A stretch of 64,000 bases of DNA from positions 10,971,823 to 11,035,822 of the forward strand of contig OZ018408.1 of the NCBI GenBank assembly GCA_963969595.1, written 5' to 3'. Source of the stretch: Neckera pumila (Eukaryota; Streptophyta; Bryopsida; Hypnales; Neckeraceae). Position 1 is the first letter of the stretch. The number at the start of each line of letters is the position of its first letter. The notes beneath the pieces are model-generated. The model was not told where the DNA came from and did not search any database. It saw nothing but the letters and a program-made list of their open reading frames with translations. The position numbers and the translations under genes are program-made. Of this stretch, positions 27,149-38,247 are shown in pieces.

Positions 27149-30100
27149 ATGGCCGAGTATGCGGATGTGAGTTATGGCAAATTGCTACGGAAGCAGATGC
27201 TGGCGGGCGGACTGGCGGGGATGCTGGCCGACGGCGTTATGTATCCCATGATGACCGTCAAGTCCAGAATGATGGTGAGTTTCCTTCGCTAGCTGCTAAC
27301 TTAGTTTGGGTGGTTCCACTCTGCGGTGCACTCCGATCCATTTTTCTGTCGATATTGAGACTTTCGAACTTCAGCGGACGTTGTAGGGTTTAGGGTTTGT
27401 TTGGGGGGAGTCACAGTAGACAAGCGCTGCAATTTCTGATCGGCAAGTTTGATGGGTTTCAAACTTTCATCCCTATTCTCTTGGCACAAGAAATGTGCAT
27501 AAGAATGGCGCACGAAATGGAGGGTTAGGTAGCAAGCTCTAGTATTAAATCGATTGTGTGAACTTAGCACCTCAACTATTCGTGAATTGGATTTCAGCGA
27601 GATTGTGGAAAATGTTAATTTGGATGATCTGTGAGGAGGTTTAGAGTCCCGAAATTATAACTAGAGACTAGAGATTCCATTCAACTAGTTGAGTTTTATT
27701 ACCCTTCTTTGACCCCTATTGTTTGATCGATTCTGCACTTTAAGGTAAGGTATGGTTTTTATCTAAAACTTCAGTCTGGTAATGATTTTGAATAAAGTAA
27801 ACCTGTGAAAGTGAAGTTTTTTGGTGCTTCTCTTAACAAATGAGTCACCAGTGGTTGTAAACACCCGCATTTCTGTGCATTTCTGTGAATGTTTTCTGTT
27901 TCGTGAAGCTAGCTCTGAGTTGCGGTGGTAAAATCAGGTGCAAGGAGGCGCGGGGAGTAGCGGCACCGCCGCCTTGTACATGTACAAGGGTCCGGTGGAT
28001 GCGATCTACACCATTGGAACCAAGGAAGGCGTGAAGACATTGTACAAAGGATTCTCAACGGTTACCCTAATTGGACCCGCGCAGGCGCTCTACATGGCCA
28101 CCTACCAAACTTCCAAGCGGTACCTTCCAGGTAATAAAAGGTACACGATGGCTACCTTGTAAGTTTAGGTTCTTTTGTTATCGAGAGTATTATGGTTTGT
28201 GCACCGCTATGAAATTAATTGTGGGATTTGCTTGTTGAATTCGGTTGCAATAGTGAGGTTGAGAATGGGATGCATTCCACGGTGAATGTCCAAGTGGCGA
28301 ATTGGAGAGTGGATACTAATGTCTTCAATATTAATTTAAACCTATTTCCCATCTTTCGCTCTTGGGGAAACTGCACTGTATTGAATTGAACATGTTGTGC
28401 ATCATCTCCCATGTTGCACACCATTTCTTCAGTCACTTAAGTAACTACACGCTTAAGCCTATCTAGTGCCGGTCTCCTTTTTCAAGCAATTAATTTCTTG
28501 CCCAAATCATCTTGCATTCACTTAATTTGTATTTAAAGTCTTGATGGCAACATTATTGACACTTCTAAGCATTATTGATACGTGTAGGGTGCCCATCTTA
28601 TTTTGAAGTTAACACTGCGTAGAATAAAAAGTAGTTGTCTTGCAGATCGCTGTCCAAGATGATAGTACCACTTGGGGTGCTCAAAGTTTCCAAGTTGTTG
28701 AATGTTGCGATTGATCAGTTGCTAGTTTAACCAGAACGCTCATTCCTCAAGCTCAGGTTTGAAACACACTAATTTGGGGGCATAAAACCACTGCAGGTGG
28801 ACCTGACAATCCTGTGACCCAGTTTGGTGGGGGCGTGCTGGCGACTCTAGTGCAATCCTCGGTGATGGTGCCGACGGAAGTCATCCGACAGAGGCAACAG
28901 ATTCAACCGAAAGGAGAAGGCGCCTACACGGTACTTAACGCCCTGATTTCCTCTGGTTCTAGTTTTTTCTTTGTTTCATGTTAAGGTAGAGGGTACTCTT
29001 GCCGTTACTATAAGCATTCTAATCATTAATTTAGGAGGAGTGTGCTTTCATTGCGAGATCACTCAATAAAGCTCACTGGCAAGGCCACTTTTGGTATTTC
29101 AAGAAGCAAACCCTCTTGAGATCTACAATTTATATCACTGAGTATGAATTTCTTATACAAGCATTCGCAGTGGGATGTTGTAGACCACTATTGAAAGGAC
29201 ACTAGACAACCCCAATCTGATTCAAATATCAGTGACCATATGCCTTTACGCAAGTCATGCTGACACCAAGTGCTAATTGAAGGCCAACCAAGTGTATTGG
29301 AGGAGGAAGTGCTAAGTGTATATGATTTGCTGTGGGGTTCCTAAAGGATTGTTTTTCTCTACTTTTTGTACTAATGGAATGACAGGAATGTGTCCCCGTC
29401 TTTGCCCTTCTGACAGTGTTGCACAATTTGCCAGGGGTCAGTGCACGCGGTGAAGACCATTGTGGCACACGAAGGGGTGGGGGCTCTGTATAAGGGCTTC
29501 CTACTAGCGCAGTTGGTGTGGGGACCTTACAACGCTGTGTATCTTCCCCTTTGGGAAGCCAACAAACGTCTGTGTGTGCGATTGTCAGGCGCGGAGTCTG
29601 TTGAAAAGCTGGGCGTCCAGTATGAGCTCGGGAGCGCCTTCGTCAGTTCAGCATTTGCCGCTGGAGTAACAAATCCTATGGTATACTCTTAGCCGCTTTA
29701 TTGTGACCGTCTGTAAACTAGTCGACATGATTCTAGAATATCCTGCACAATTAATTGTCGCACTTTCAAACTGTCAGGTGCTGTATTCATTTGTACCCAA
29801 CACTCAAACTTCTTTAGGATGACCTGGTCTAAAACGTCGTTACAGAAGATCCTGCACACTTGGCATTCCCTGATTGACTGTAGCACGCTTGCCACACATG
29901 CAAAATATGTTCTAGTGACAAAATTTGGGACCCCAGGTGGTAAACTTGAGAAGGTCTGAGTGAAAATTGGGGCTCCCTGGACACGCCTTCCTTCACATAG
30001 CTTTCTCATGCTTTGCAGTGCACGGCTTTTCACGCCATGTAGGGCTACTTACGTCGTGTTAGATGTGAGATGTCTTATAAGACGGCAGCTGAATATGCTA

Positions 30101-30466
30101 ATTAAACCTGTTCAAATATTAGAGAATACTCTCGAATATATTCCATATATATACACATGGCTTGTGCGACAAACAGAGGGGTCAGTTACACGTCATATCA
30201 TACGTCATGCCTGTCTGTCTGGAAAGACATGCATCCCTCACGCTGGTTGACCTGTGTTCATTCAGGACGTGATCAAGACAAGGTTGCAAGTTCAAGGGAA
30301 GAAGAAGCAATACGACGGTGCATGGGATGCAGCGAAGAAGATCTACAGACACGAAGGCTACAGGGGATTCACAAGTGGAATCTCTTCTCGTATGCTTTGG
30401 GTGGCCCCCTCGGCCACCATCATGTTTACGACATATGACCAGCTTATGAAACGTTTGACTATGTAA
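27149..30466 (+). CDS. Mitochondrial carrier family (SLC25) protein, 5 exons
   Basis: Exons 27149-27274, 27938-28130, 28797-28930, 29435-29680 and 30266-30466 give 299 aa, a standard length for this family, with all phases consistent. These six-helix inner-membrane proteins exchange metabolites. Three tandem repeats are visible, each starting with the PX[DE]XX[KR] helix motif: P33-M-M-T-V-K38, P132-T-E-V-I-R137 and P232-M-D-V-I-K237. The first lacks the acidic residue, which in the family pairs with a lysine in the matrix gate. Each repeat also has the second-helix G-x-x-x-L-Y-K-G-F-like signature (TLYKGF, ALYKGF, GFTSGI). The substrate cannot be assigned from sequence; the region GPAQALYMATY is reminiscent of mitoferrin or S-adenosylmethionine carrier relatives. 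A telo-box pair lies in intron 1 (27384-27399). Confidence 0.9.
27384..27399 (+). promoter_or_regulatory. Telo-box-like motif in carrier intron 1
   Basis: TAGGGTTTAGGGTTTG, two units of the plant telomere-type motif, about 110 bp past the exon 1 donor. The role is inferred from known telo-box behaviour in plants. Confidence 0.4.
29170..29315. repeat. Dispersed repeat inside carrier intron 3
   Basis: Contains GTAGACCACTATTGAAAGG, CAAATATCAGTGACC and GCTAATTGAAGGCCAACCAA. Related to blocks in ET introns 2 and 3 and ValRS intron 4. Confidence 0.45.
29799..29961. repeat. Short TIR repeat CACTCAAACTTCTT, copy in carrier intron 4
   Basis: Begins CACTCAAACTTCTTT and ends CTGAGTG, an imperfect inverted match, and shares GCACACTTG and ACCCCAGGTGGT with the copy at 32691-32883. 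It lies wholly inside intron 4. Likely a small non-autonomous element, class unknown. Confidence 0.5.
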
Positions 30467-31960
30467 GATCCCACAAGGACGGAGCCTTCTCGCATAGTAG
30501 TCACTCTTTGCATTTCATTTTGATGCATACCCAGCCATAGCTCTTGCTCGTATCCCTTCTCCATTTATTGACAGTGTAGTTCTTTTTATCGACTTCACTC
30601 ACATTCAGACAGGAAATGCGTAGAGACGTCAGGTTAGAATTTTTCAAGGTAGAAGAAGCATCGTGCAATTCGGACTGCGAAGGGGATGCTTTGAAAGTAG
30701 GTAGAATAGGTGACTGAAGAACACCCCGGTACGTCGGTGAAGAAGGTTTAGGTTCGTTTTTCATTTGGAGCACTGGCTTCAACCAATTCTTGACCCACCC
30801 CACCCCCCACCCCCCCAATTGTACATTCTTTTCGACTGTTTTGTCGTGATGACAATATAAGCCACGTACGTTGACCGCATTTACTTCTACTTTCTGCTGT
30901 CAAGATATATATGGCATCAACAGCTGTCGATCTCAGGTTTGTGGCTAAAGGCAGGCTTGACGAAACACCAACCATTTTGTGCATCTCTCCCACTGCACAA
31001 ATGGAGAACATTGACTATTTACATGAAGTCGAAAGTTGGATTAGTATCAGGCTTGGGACGCACTGCATGAATGTCATTTGCTGTTACATTTTCGGTCGTG
31101 CGGATGCCTCATGACGTCATTGCTGGGCTTTACTGTGGTTCTCAGAACCATTTTTCAGTTTCTGTATCTTCCGTATCCACTTGTAGAGGAAGGTCAGAAT
31201 CATCACTGACATTGCCAACTTGCAGTAGATTTCACAATTATCCAGATATAAGCTACACTGGTAGCAGATGCGCTGTTCAGTGTGGTTAACTACTGTACAG
31301 TATTCTGTCCATGCACGTGAACCTTCTCTAGAAACCTAGTATCGTATTTTAACCCCTAAACGTTTTAATCCTTTTCTGAATTTTGCACATTTTTTCTTAT
31401 ATCTTTGTACAGAAATATCATTTACCAGATTTCCATGAATTTGGTCATTGAGGAAGGTTGTCTTTTCTAGATTCAAGTATTACGTTGGATGAATGAGAAG
31501 TTAGTTGGAAGAAACAGTGCCTCAAAGCCCTCTCTAACCTTGCTCGCTGCATGGAAATCCTGACGTTCAAGTCGATCGAGATGAGCTCCGCTCCCCCACA
31601 TATGAAGCAGAGTCCTCCAGTCCTGTCCTCCAGTGTCCAATTCCTCAGTGAAGGAACACAATCGTCAGCACCATGACAGCAACCACTGACTCCAGATATC
31701 TTCGAAAATCCGAAATAGGTCACGAGATAAGCGTGCTCATCGAGCCGTACTGCTGACAATTAATTTTAACCCCAGAGCTCGATTTCATCAACGCTCAGTC
31801 GACGATATAATTACTTGCTTTGATCCATCGATGCCAGCGAAGAGTGATCGATAAGCTCTGATTTCTAGTTTACAGTCTGTGTCAGAGATTGCTCGGTGAT
31901 CGATTTGGTTACAGAGTCTAGGTCCTCACTTGCATTGCTCCGATTGAGCGAGTTGTGGCT
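30467..31960. other. Carrier 3' flank and promoter region of the eight-Cys gene
   Basis: Includes the carrier 3'UTR and a possible truncated TTAA-element end at 31349 (TTAACCCCTAAACG). A higher-GC block at about 31490-31760 holds open frames on the minus strand (31445-31759) with no recognised domain; a decayed gene fragment cannot be excluded. The last ~200 bp are probably the promoter and 5'UTR of the gene at 31961. Confidence 0.35.
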
Positions 31961-32332
31961 ATGGCGAAGGGGAAGAAGGAGATGACCCTGGTGATGGTGG
32001 CGATGGCCTTGGTGGTAATGAGCTCAATGGGAGGAGGTGCTGCTGCTGCACCGTGCTTCCCGTTGGACTGCGCGGCGTTTGTGGTGAACGGACACCCCGA
32101 GCCATATAAGACCTGTTGCATTGTCGTGCAGGACCAGTTTTTGTTGAAGAAGGGTGTGGGGATTGGGGGCTACTGCGAGGCCGTGACGGCAGTGAAGAAC
32201 TTCAACGGGCCTTTGGCAGGAACGGAACTGGACTTGGCGTTGAGCGTTCCGAACAAATGTGTCCTCAACAGCTATTACAGCAAGGGCTTCAAGTGTGCTG
32301 GTACGTCTGAGTGTGCTCCTTCTAAGTTATGA
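31961..32332 (+). CDS. Small secreted eight-cysteine protein, LTP/2S-albumin-like
   Basis: A single-exon frame of 123 aa. Residues ~8-30 (MTLVMVAMALVVMSSMGGGAAAA) make a signal peptide, with cleavage probably after the Ala run. The mature part has exactly eight cysteines: C-x4-C, then a CC pair, then four single cysteines. The C...C...CC order recalls the plant eight-cysteine motif of non-specific lipid transfer proteins, but the usual CXC is absent, so membership is uncertain. The upstream codon at 31955 is GTG, so ATG 31961 is the start. A strong donor-like G/GTACGT at about 32300-32305, just before the last Cys, could allow splicing to about 33073; that would remove the final Cys, so I prefer the unspliced form. 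Function unknown. Confidence 0.65.
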   Translation: MAKGKKEMTLVMVAMALVVMSSMGGGAAAAPCFPLDCAAFVVNGHPEPYKTCCIVVQDQFLLKKGVGIGGYCEAVTAVKNFNGPLAGTELDLALSVPNKCVLNSYYSKGFKCAGTSECAPSKL

Positions 32333-32690
32333 GCACGTGTAATCGTCTGTACTTACAACCGAACCAACCGAACCAGCATAGTGACTAAACATAAAGTACT
32401 TTGATTGAACCATTGAAAGAGGATTCCAACACACTTTAGATTACATTATTTGGACACTGTATGATTAAGTTATTATGGCATGTCGACAGGTGTACCCCAA
32501 AACAACACTAGGTTCTTGTATTGACTAGGCTCTCAAGTTTCGACTGTGTGCATCGATGACTGTGTGTAATCAGTATCTAGTTTTTTGTGAATTTTTTTGA
32601 TTCAAAATGTAGGTGTTACATTTGGGGGCAGGGTTGATTACCGGGTCTATATACCGTAGCTATTCCCTTTGTAATTCTTCAGCTTCCATC

Positions 32691-32883
32691 TGCACTCAAA
32701 CTTCTTTTTCATGAGCCTCTCCACACACACTGACTGACATTCTAGAATATGCAGCACACTTGCGTCCGTCATTGCTTGCACACTATCATTGGTTTTGGCA
32801 CGCTTGAATGTCCCACATTCAAAGTATGGTATGGTGAACAATTAAGGATCCCAGGTGGTCAGTTAATAAAAGTGGTTTGAGTG
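32691..32883. repeat. Short TIR repeat CACTCAAACTTCTT, second copy
   Basis: Begins CACTCAAACTTCTTTTTC and ends GTGGTTTGAGTG, forming terminal inverted repeats. Shares GCACACTTG and ATCCCAGGTGGT with the copy in carrier intron 4 at 29799-29961. Confidence 0.55.
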
Positions 32884-35118
32884 TACATGTGTATTGCAAA
32901 AAATGTCCGGACGTTTATACTGAGCTCCAGTACTGTAACTATATAAGTGTTTTCAGCTTCATTGTCATCGCCAATGTTGATTAATTTGGTAAGAACACCT
33001 TGCTACGTACTTCCATATCCACTGGTTGTATGGGTACTGATCTTGAATTACCTACGGGTGCATGTCGTGCAGGGAAAGTCATCCCCGGAGGCAAGTAGCA
33101 AGTGCGTGGCATGGAATGGAATGCAGTCGGTGACAGGAGTTGGAATTTTGTATAGAGACATGGTTCGCTTGCGATCTCAGATTCTTTTCATCGTCATGAC
33201 TGTAGAGTATGCTATCTTGAGCTTTTAGGCCAGACTTCCTGATCAATGTGGAGTCTGAATCTGGAAACAATTTTCAAGTTTTTTGGAATTGGAATTGGCT
33301 TTTGTTGAGTTCCATGTGAGTAGGAAGAAACTGCATTTAAGGAGTAGCTATGTGTTGCTGTCAAACTAAACGCAATTTAATTAATCCAAAAAATCCAAAT
33401 CCAAGTTTAAAATTTGTTAAAAGTAGATACCGAAAATTTGACAATGTGCCATATTTTAGTGTGTATCATATGCATTTGTCAATCTTTGTTCATACAAAAA
33501 TTCATTATTCTAGAATGTTCTAACTATATATATTTAATGCAGTAACAAATTTTTGGCTCAAATTAAAAGTATTTATTTCAAAATAACTGAAACTTTTTGT
33601 ATCAAATGGTTGTTGTCACATGTTATTGAATCACATCTATAATCCAAATATGTATTGTGTAAATGCCCTCATAAAATAACATCTTGGATTTAAAAAATTA
33701 TAGTAGAAAATTTAGTTTTGGTTTAGGGTGGAGAATACAACTTTGAAGTAGGGGTGATTCACTTCAAATATTCATTTATTTTCCAAACTGTAATTGTTTT
33801 TGCATCAAGTTTTTGTAGGATTACAAGATATGTAGGATACTACAACATTTACGTTTGTTTATTTGGATTTTGTTCACTCATTTTCAAAGTATGGCAAGTG
33901 GAGTGAAACTAAACAAAACATAGATTCAATTTTTGGAATTACTATCGGTTGTAATATGCATTTGTATCTTTGAAAGTGTGATTTTCAAGATTGATTATGT
34001 GCCATTTGAAGTTGATGTTTGATGTTTAATTAATCCAAGTAGACATCTAGAATTTGCCAAATTGGAACATTCATGTAACTATTGATGTTTACTGAGATTG
34101 ATTGTTCAGTGGTAATTCAAGTTGGTCTGGCTACTGGAATGTTTGGCTATATATTATGTTGCCAATTGTCCACATTCATAACCTAGTTGGAGTATTAATC
34201 TCAAATCTCGGCCCTTAATCCATTTCTTTTATTTTTAAGAGGAAAATTTACTTAGTCTAATTCTTTTCATTCAACACTCTTTCTAAAATCTTGCCAGCAA
34301 ACTATTTTGGTTCTTCCCTTGGAAATATTGCACACTTCAATATAGAGTCCTAGAAAACATTTTGTCTTTTTTGCAAAATTTGGTTGATTCTAGCACATAG
34401 AAGTTCATCATTAGGTTTGTCTTAAGAGGTTTGTACAAATACCTTGCATCCACAAAGATTACCTTCACCGCCAAAGTCAACTAATGATGCAATGGTGTAT
34501 GAAATAGCCAGGAATAAAAAGTCAAGTAAGGGCTTAATACCTAAAGAATTATATGGAGTCCACTTTAGGATTTTTTAAAATTGTACAGTTTCTACTGACT
34601 TTATAAATTGTAATTTTTGCAAGAAATCTTTAGGATGGATGCTAATCATTCTAATCTACATGTGAAGCTTTGATTCACATCATTCCAATAATCATTGCAA
34701 AAATTATAATTTGGGGAAGCCAGCTAAAATATATTCTTAAAATAGAAAAATTAATTTAATTTAATTGTTTAAATGGATATTTGTACCAAAAAATTTGAAT
34801 TATTTAATTTTGAATAATCAAATAAAAGTTACAAGGAGCTTTTTGTAGGCAATGAAAGTAAAAAAACATATAATGTAGTTAAATTTTGAACTCAATTTTG
34901 AAAATTTTCAAAGAAAAACAAGACACATAGGATGTGTATTGCTTATTGGAATATTTTCACATCTAGAATTTACAATTCTCAATTTTTTGTCAAAGATACA
35001 TGCAATTTAACCTTTGAAAAGGACCATAAAAAACTAATTTTTGAAAAATAAGCTCATTGATCTTGTAATTGGTGGAAGTTTTATCTCTAAAAGGCTAAAA
35101 AGATATATTTGAATAAAT

Positions 35119-35310
35119 TAACCTTTAAACGACATCTCTAGGCCTAGCAGGCATGCCAAGAGAGGGTTAAAAAATCTCTTTGCTCAAGGATTGTATGTCT
35201 AGGGCATGTAGAAATGATCAATAAACAATGCTTTGATTTTGTAGCCTAAATGTGGTGCTTGACACGCCTTATTCACTACAAAAGGAGGTTCAATAGCTTG
35301 AACATTCTAA
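35119..35310. repeat. Dispersed TTAA-starting repeat, copy 1
   Basis: Starts TTAACCTTTAAACGACAT and contains GATCAATAAACAATGCTTTG and GGTGCTTGACA. A clear relative with the same order of blocks is at 49383-49605. It may be a derivative of the TTAA-flanked family. Confidence 0.5.
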
Positions 35311-37029
35311 AAAAAATCCTAAAGCCACTTTTTGTCAAAGATTCATATGAAACCAAGTCCGGGAGGCTAAATATGTCATTTAAGAGTTAGCTAAAAGATC
35401 CTATGGTTGAATTTATCAAAGAAAAAATAGAATTATAGAATTTTGCCTTGCTTTAGATAAGAATATTTGAAAACAATTTGGGACTCAAAATACTACATGA
35501 TTGTTGGGTTAAAGCAACTATTTAAATTTACAGTTTTAATTCCTAAGAATCTTTAAAACCAAATTGTGTTATTTGAGGTTTTGGTCAACTCTTATAGTTT
35601 GACTTTTTTACTTTTTTGATCTCATAAATTCTACTTTAGATGCACAATTTGTGCAAATCCTTAAATGTAATTTGTACCTATATGCAAGTTTGGATGCAAG
35701 TTTGGATGCATTTCAATGGATTATTGAGTATTTTGACCTCAAATATTCAATTTTGGTAATATTGAAGTACTAAATTAAAGAATGATATTTCATGTTTGCA
35801 AGAGTAATTACAATCCTAACACTGAATGTCAACACACATTATCTGTCAATTACTATAGTCTTTAGTATTGTTCATGTTGATAGGCAGTGTACAATATTAG
35901 CAAGGAATTGAACCCATCAAGGGGCTTTGAGTTTTTTCACTAAGTTTAATATTAATTGAAGTGAGTATAAAGTTGTCCACATCTTCATTAGTAGCACTAC
36001 ATAGGAAAACTAAAACTGAATAGTTGGCCGGGAAAAATTTGAAGGAGGTGTATGCTAGCCATCTTCTATGACTAAGCCAAGATATCGTGGAGATAAATTG
36101 GGTAATGTAGATGGATATTGAATCCATCATACAAATCTTGGCCCAATCAATGAGTTGAAAAAGCTCTTTCCCTTCCAAATTTTTGCATTACAAAGCAGCC
36201 CCTCATTGGATTTAATCTTTTCCTAATGTAAAATGTCAAAAATTCCACTAATGTTACGGCCACTGATTGTCAACCTCAATTCTATTTGTCAATCAAATTA
36301 GAATTAGAATTAGAATCAAATGACATATAATAGAATAAGTAACATTGAATGTAACCTAACACCAAATATCATGATTAGTGTGATGAAGATGCTACTTGGC
36401 AATTTTTTGGACAGTAAGGCTAAGGCATATCAAGTGCTCCTTGAAGGCAATGGCAAAAAAATTCAAGTTCTAGGCCAAAAATATTGTGTTTTGAAAATTT
36501 TATCATTATTTTTCCTTGTATTTTATATTTTTTATTGCAAAAAATCCACCGTTTGCTTTTTAGAACAAGTCTTTTGAAAATTTTGGTGAATTAATGAATG
36601 TTTCTCAATATTTGGTTCTTTAAAATGGGACTAGTAATGCAAGGTGTATAAATCTTCCATTATCTCCTGAAAAGATGCAAACGCCCTGCAACAAAAAAAA
36701 TAACGCATTGCCACAAAAAAATAACGCCCTGAAAATTCTTGGCTGTTGGATGTTGGAAAAAAAAAAGTACTCTCCATGCTGTTGGATCTGTTGGATCCGT
36801 TAGACCCCCACACAGTTGGATCCGTCGAGAGTTGTTGGATCTATTAGATTTAGGATTTGGATACTATGTCCATATATATATGCCTATACATATATAAATA
36901 TAGGGTCACAATATTGTTTGCATCTCTGAGGGCTCCCTAAGAATTACAAATAGGGAGGGGGGGAGGCGGGTTAACAAATTCTGTTTATTAAAAATTATAA
37001 AAGGCAAATGGGCAATTTAATAAATAAAT

Positions 37030-37075
37030 AAAATCTAAAATCTAAAATCTAAAATCTAAATAAAATCTAAATAAA
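37030..37075. repeat. Short (AAAATCT)n satellite tract
   Basis: About six units of AAAATCT or TAAAATC in tandem, slightly interrupted. Confidence 0.75.
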
Positions 37076-37097
37076 AAATGTAGGGCTTCTGGATAGT

Positions 37098-37173
37098 CTT
37101 TTGAACGCATAGTGGGAGGAGGTGCATTAATTGAAATGCACCTTTGCCTCATTATGCCTATGCGTTCAAAAGA
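37098..37173. repeat. Hairpin-forming inverted repeat
   Basis: CTTTTGAACGCATAG on the left and CTATGCGTTCAAAAG on the right are perfect complements. An inner pair, GGTGCATT/AATGCACC, makes a long hairpin of about 76 bp. Non-coding; possibly a tiny MITE. Confidence 0.7.
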
Positions 37174-37267
37174 TAAGTGTACTAAATACACATATAACTA
37201 GAAAGATGTGTTCAAAATAACAAAAAAATCAACAATTTTGGGCACTAACCGTTGTGACTTGATCAAT

Positions 37268-37903
37268 TTAACCCAAAAAGTTCTATGCCTATATTTTCAC
37301 ATGAAACAAAACTCCCATTTTCAGTACAAATACCAAATTTTTGAATTTTCTTGACCTATGTAACCATATGATCTTATAGTATTCTGACTTAAAAGCAGGC
37401 GGTAAAAAATTTCAAAAATTTTCACCACGTGGATTGCAAGACTTAAGCATTCAAATCACTGAAATCATTTTTTTGGCCCTCCGAAAAACAAGGCAGCTAC
37501 ACTTCACAAGCTCACTTTTCTATGAAAAATGTCCAAAATGGTGGTCCTTCTTTGGATTCATTTTCCTAGACAAGTTGGCCACTTGCTTGAAAAATCTCAG
37601 ATCATTTGGAATTGTACAACATATAGGAAAAAATAGTAAAAATAGAAAGGAGAGAATGATTCAAAAGACTAATTTGTTAAGAATTTATTTATGGAATTGA
37701 AAATTGCCAATCCCAATGGTTTCAATGTTGTATAATAAAGAATCTACATCCTATAATTCTATTTTTTTCAAAAAATAAAGAAAATTGAGTAAGATAAAGG
37801 ACTTCAAAGTTTATTTTAGAATAGAGATTCCATCACTACCCGCAAACAAAAAGTCCTCATAACTTTTGACTCATTGATCAAAATGGAATGATTCAAAGCT
37901 TTT

Positions 37904-37976
<73 letters not shown>

Positions 37977-38247
37977 CTCCAAAAAACCAATTTCAAATTT
38001 TTGTTTCTAAAAAAAGTGAATTTTTTTTATCTACCCAAACTGCCCATTTACAAATAAAAGTAATATTTTAGGCCATAACTTTTGACTCATATTTCCAAAT
38101 GTCATGAAATTTAGTGCATTTGAAAGATATTCCTTGTTCTCACCTTCTATTCGAATTTGGGCCAAAAATATGGAAATCTCTTATCACAAGTACCTGCCCA
38201 AAAAATTAATGGAGCCAAAAAATGCAAGTTGGTCCTTTAAGGGTTAA
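37268..38247. mobile_element. TTAA-flanked piggyBac-like element, copy D (degenerate)
   Basis: The left end TTAACCCAAAAAGTTC is weak and the right end GGTCCTTTAAGGGTTAA is good. The interior order (ACCATATGATCTTATAG, GTGGATTGCAAGAC, CATAACTTTTGACTC, CCTGCCCAAAA) parallels copies A-C. A long AT microsatellite (37908-37974) sits inside. Confidence 0.55.
37908..37974. repeat. (AT)n microsatellite
   Basis: More than 30 AT units following a short CACACAC tract. Confidence 0.95.

Larger units (their letters stand above)
32333..37029. other. Long AT-rich intergenic stretch with degenerate repeats
   Basis: No convincing gene. It includes the probable 3'UTR of the eight-Cys gene and the TIR repeat at 32691-32883. 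At about 35119-35310 is a repeat (TTAACCTTTAAACGACAT...CTTTGATTTTG..CTAAATG) similar to 49383-49605. Open frames such as 35897-36178 (-) and 36320-36577 (+) show no conserved motif. Confidence 0.5.

Noticed and set aside
31445..31759. 104-codon minus-strand open frame in a higher-GC patch
   Set aside because: No recognisable domain; may be promoter DNA of the gene at 31961 or an unidentifiable fragment.
37908..37974. AT-repeat as a possible replication origin or matrix-attachment site
   Set aside because: Simple microsatellites are common in AT-rich plant DNA; nothing else supports such a role.
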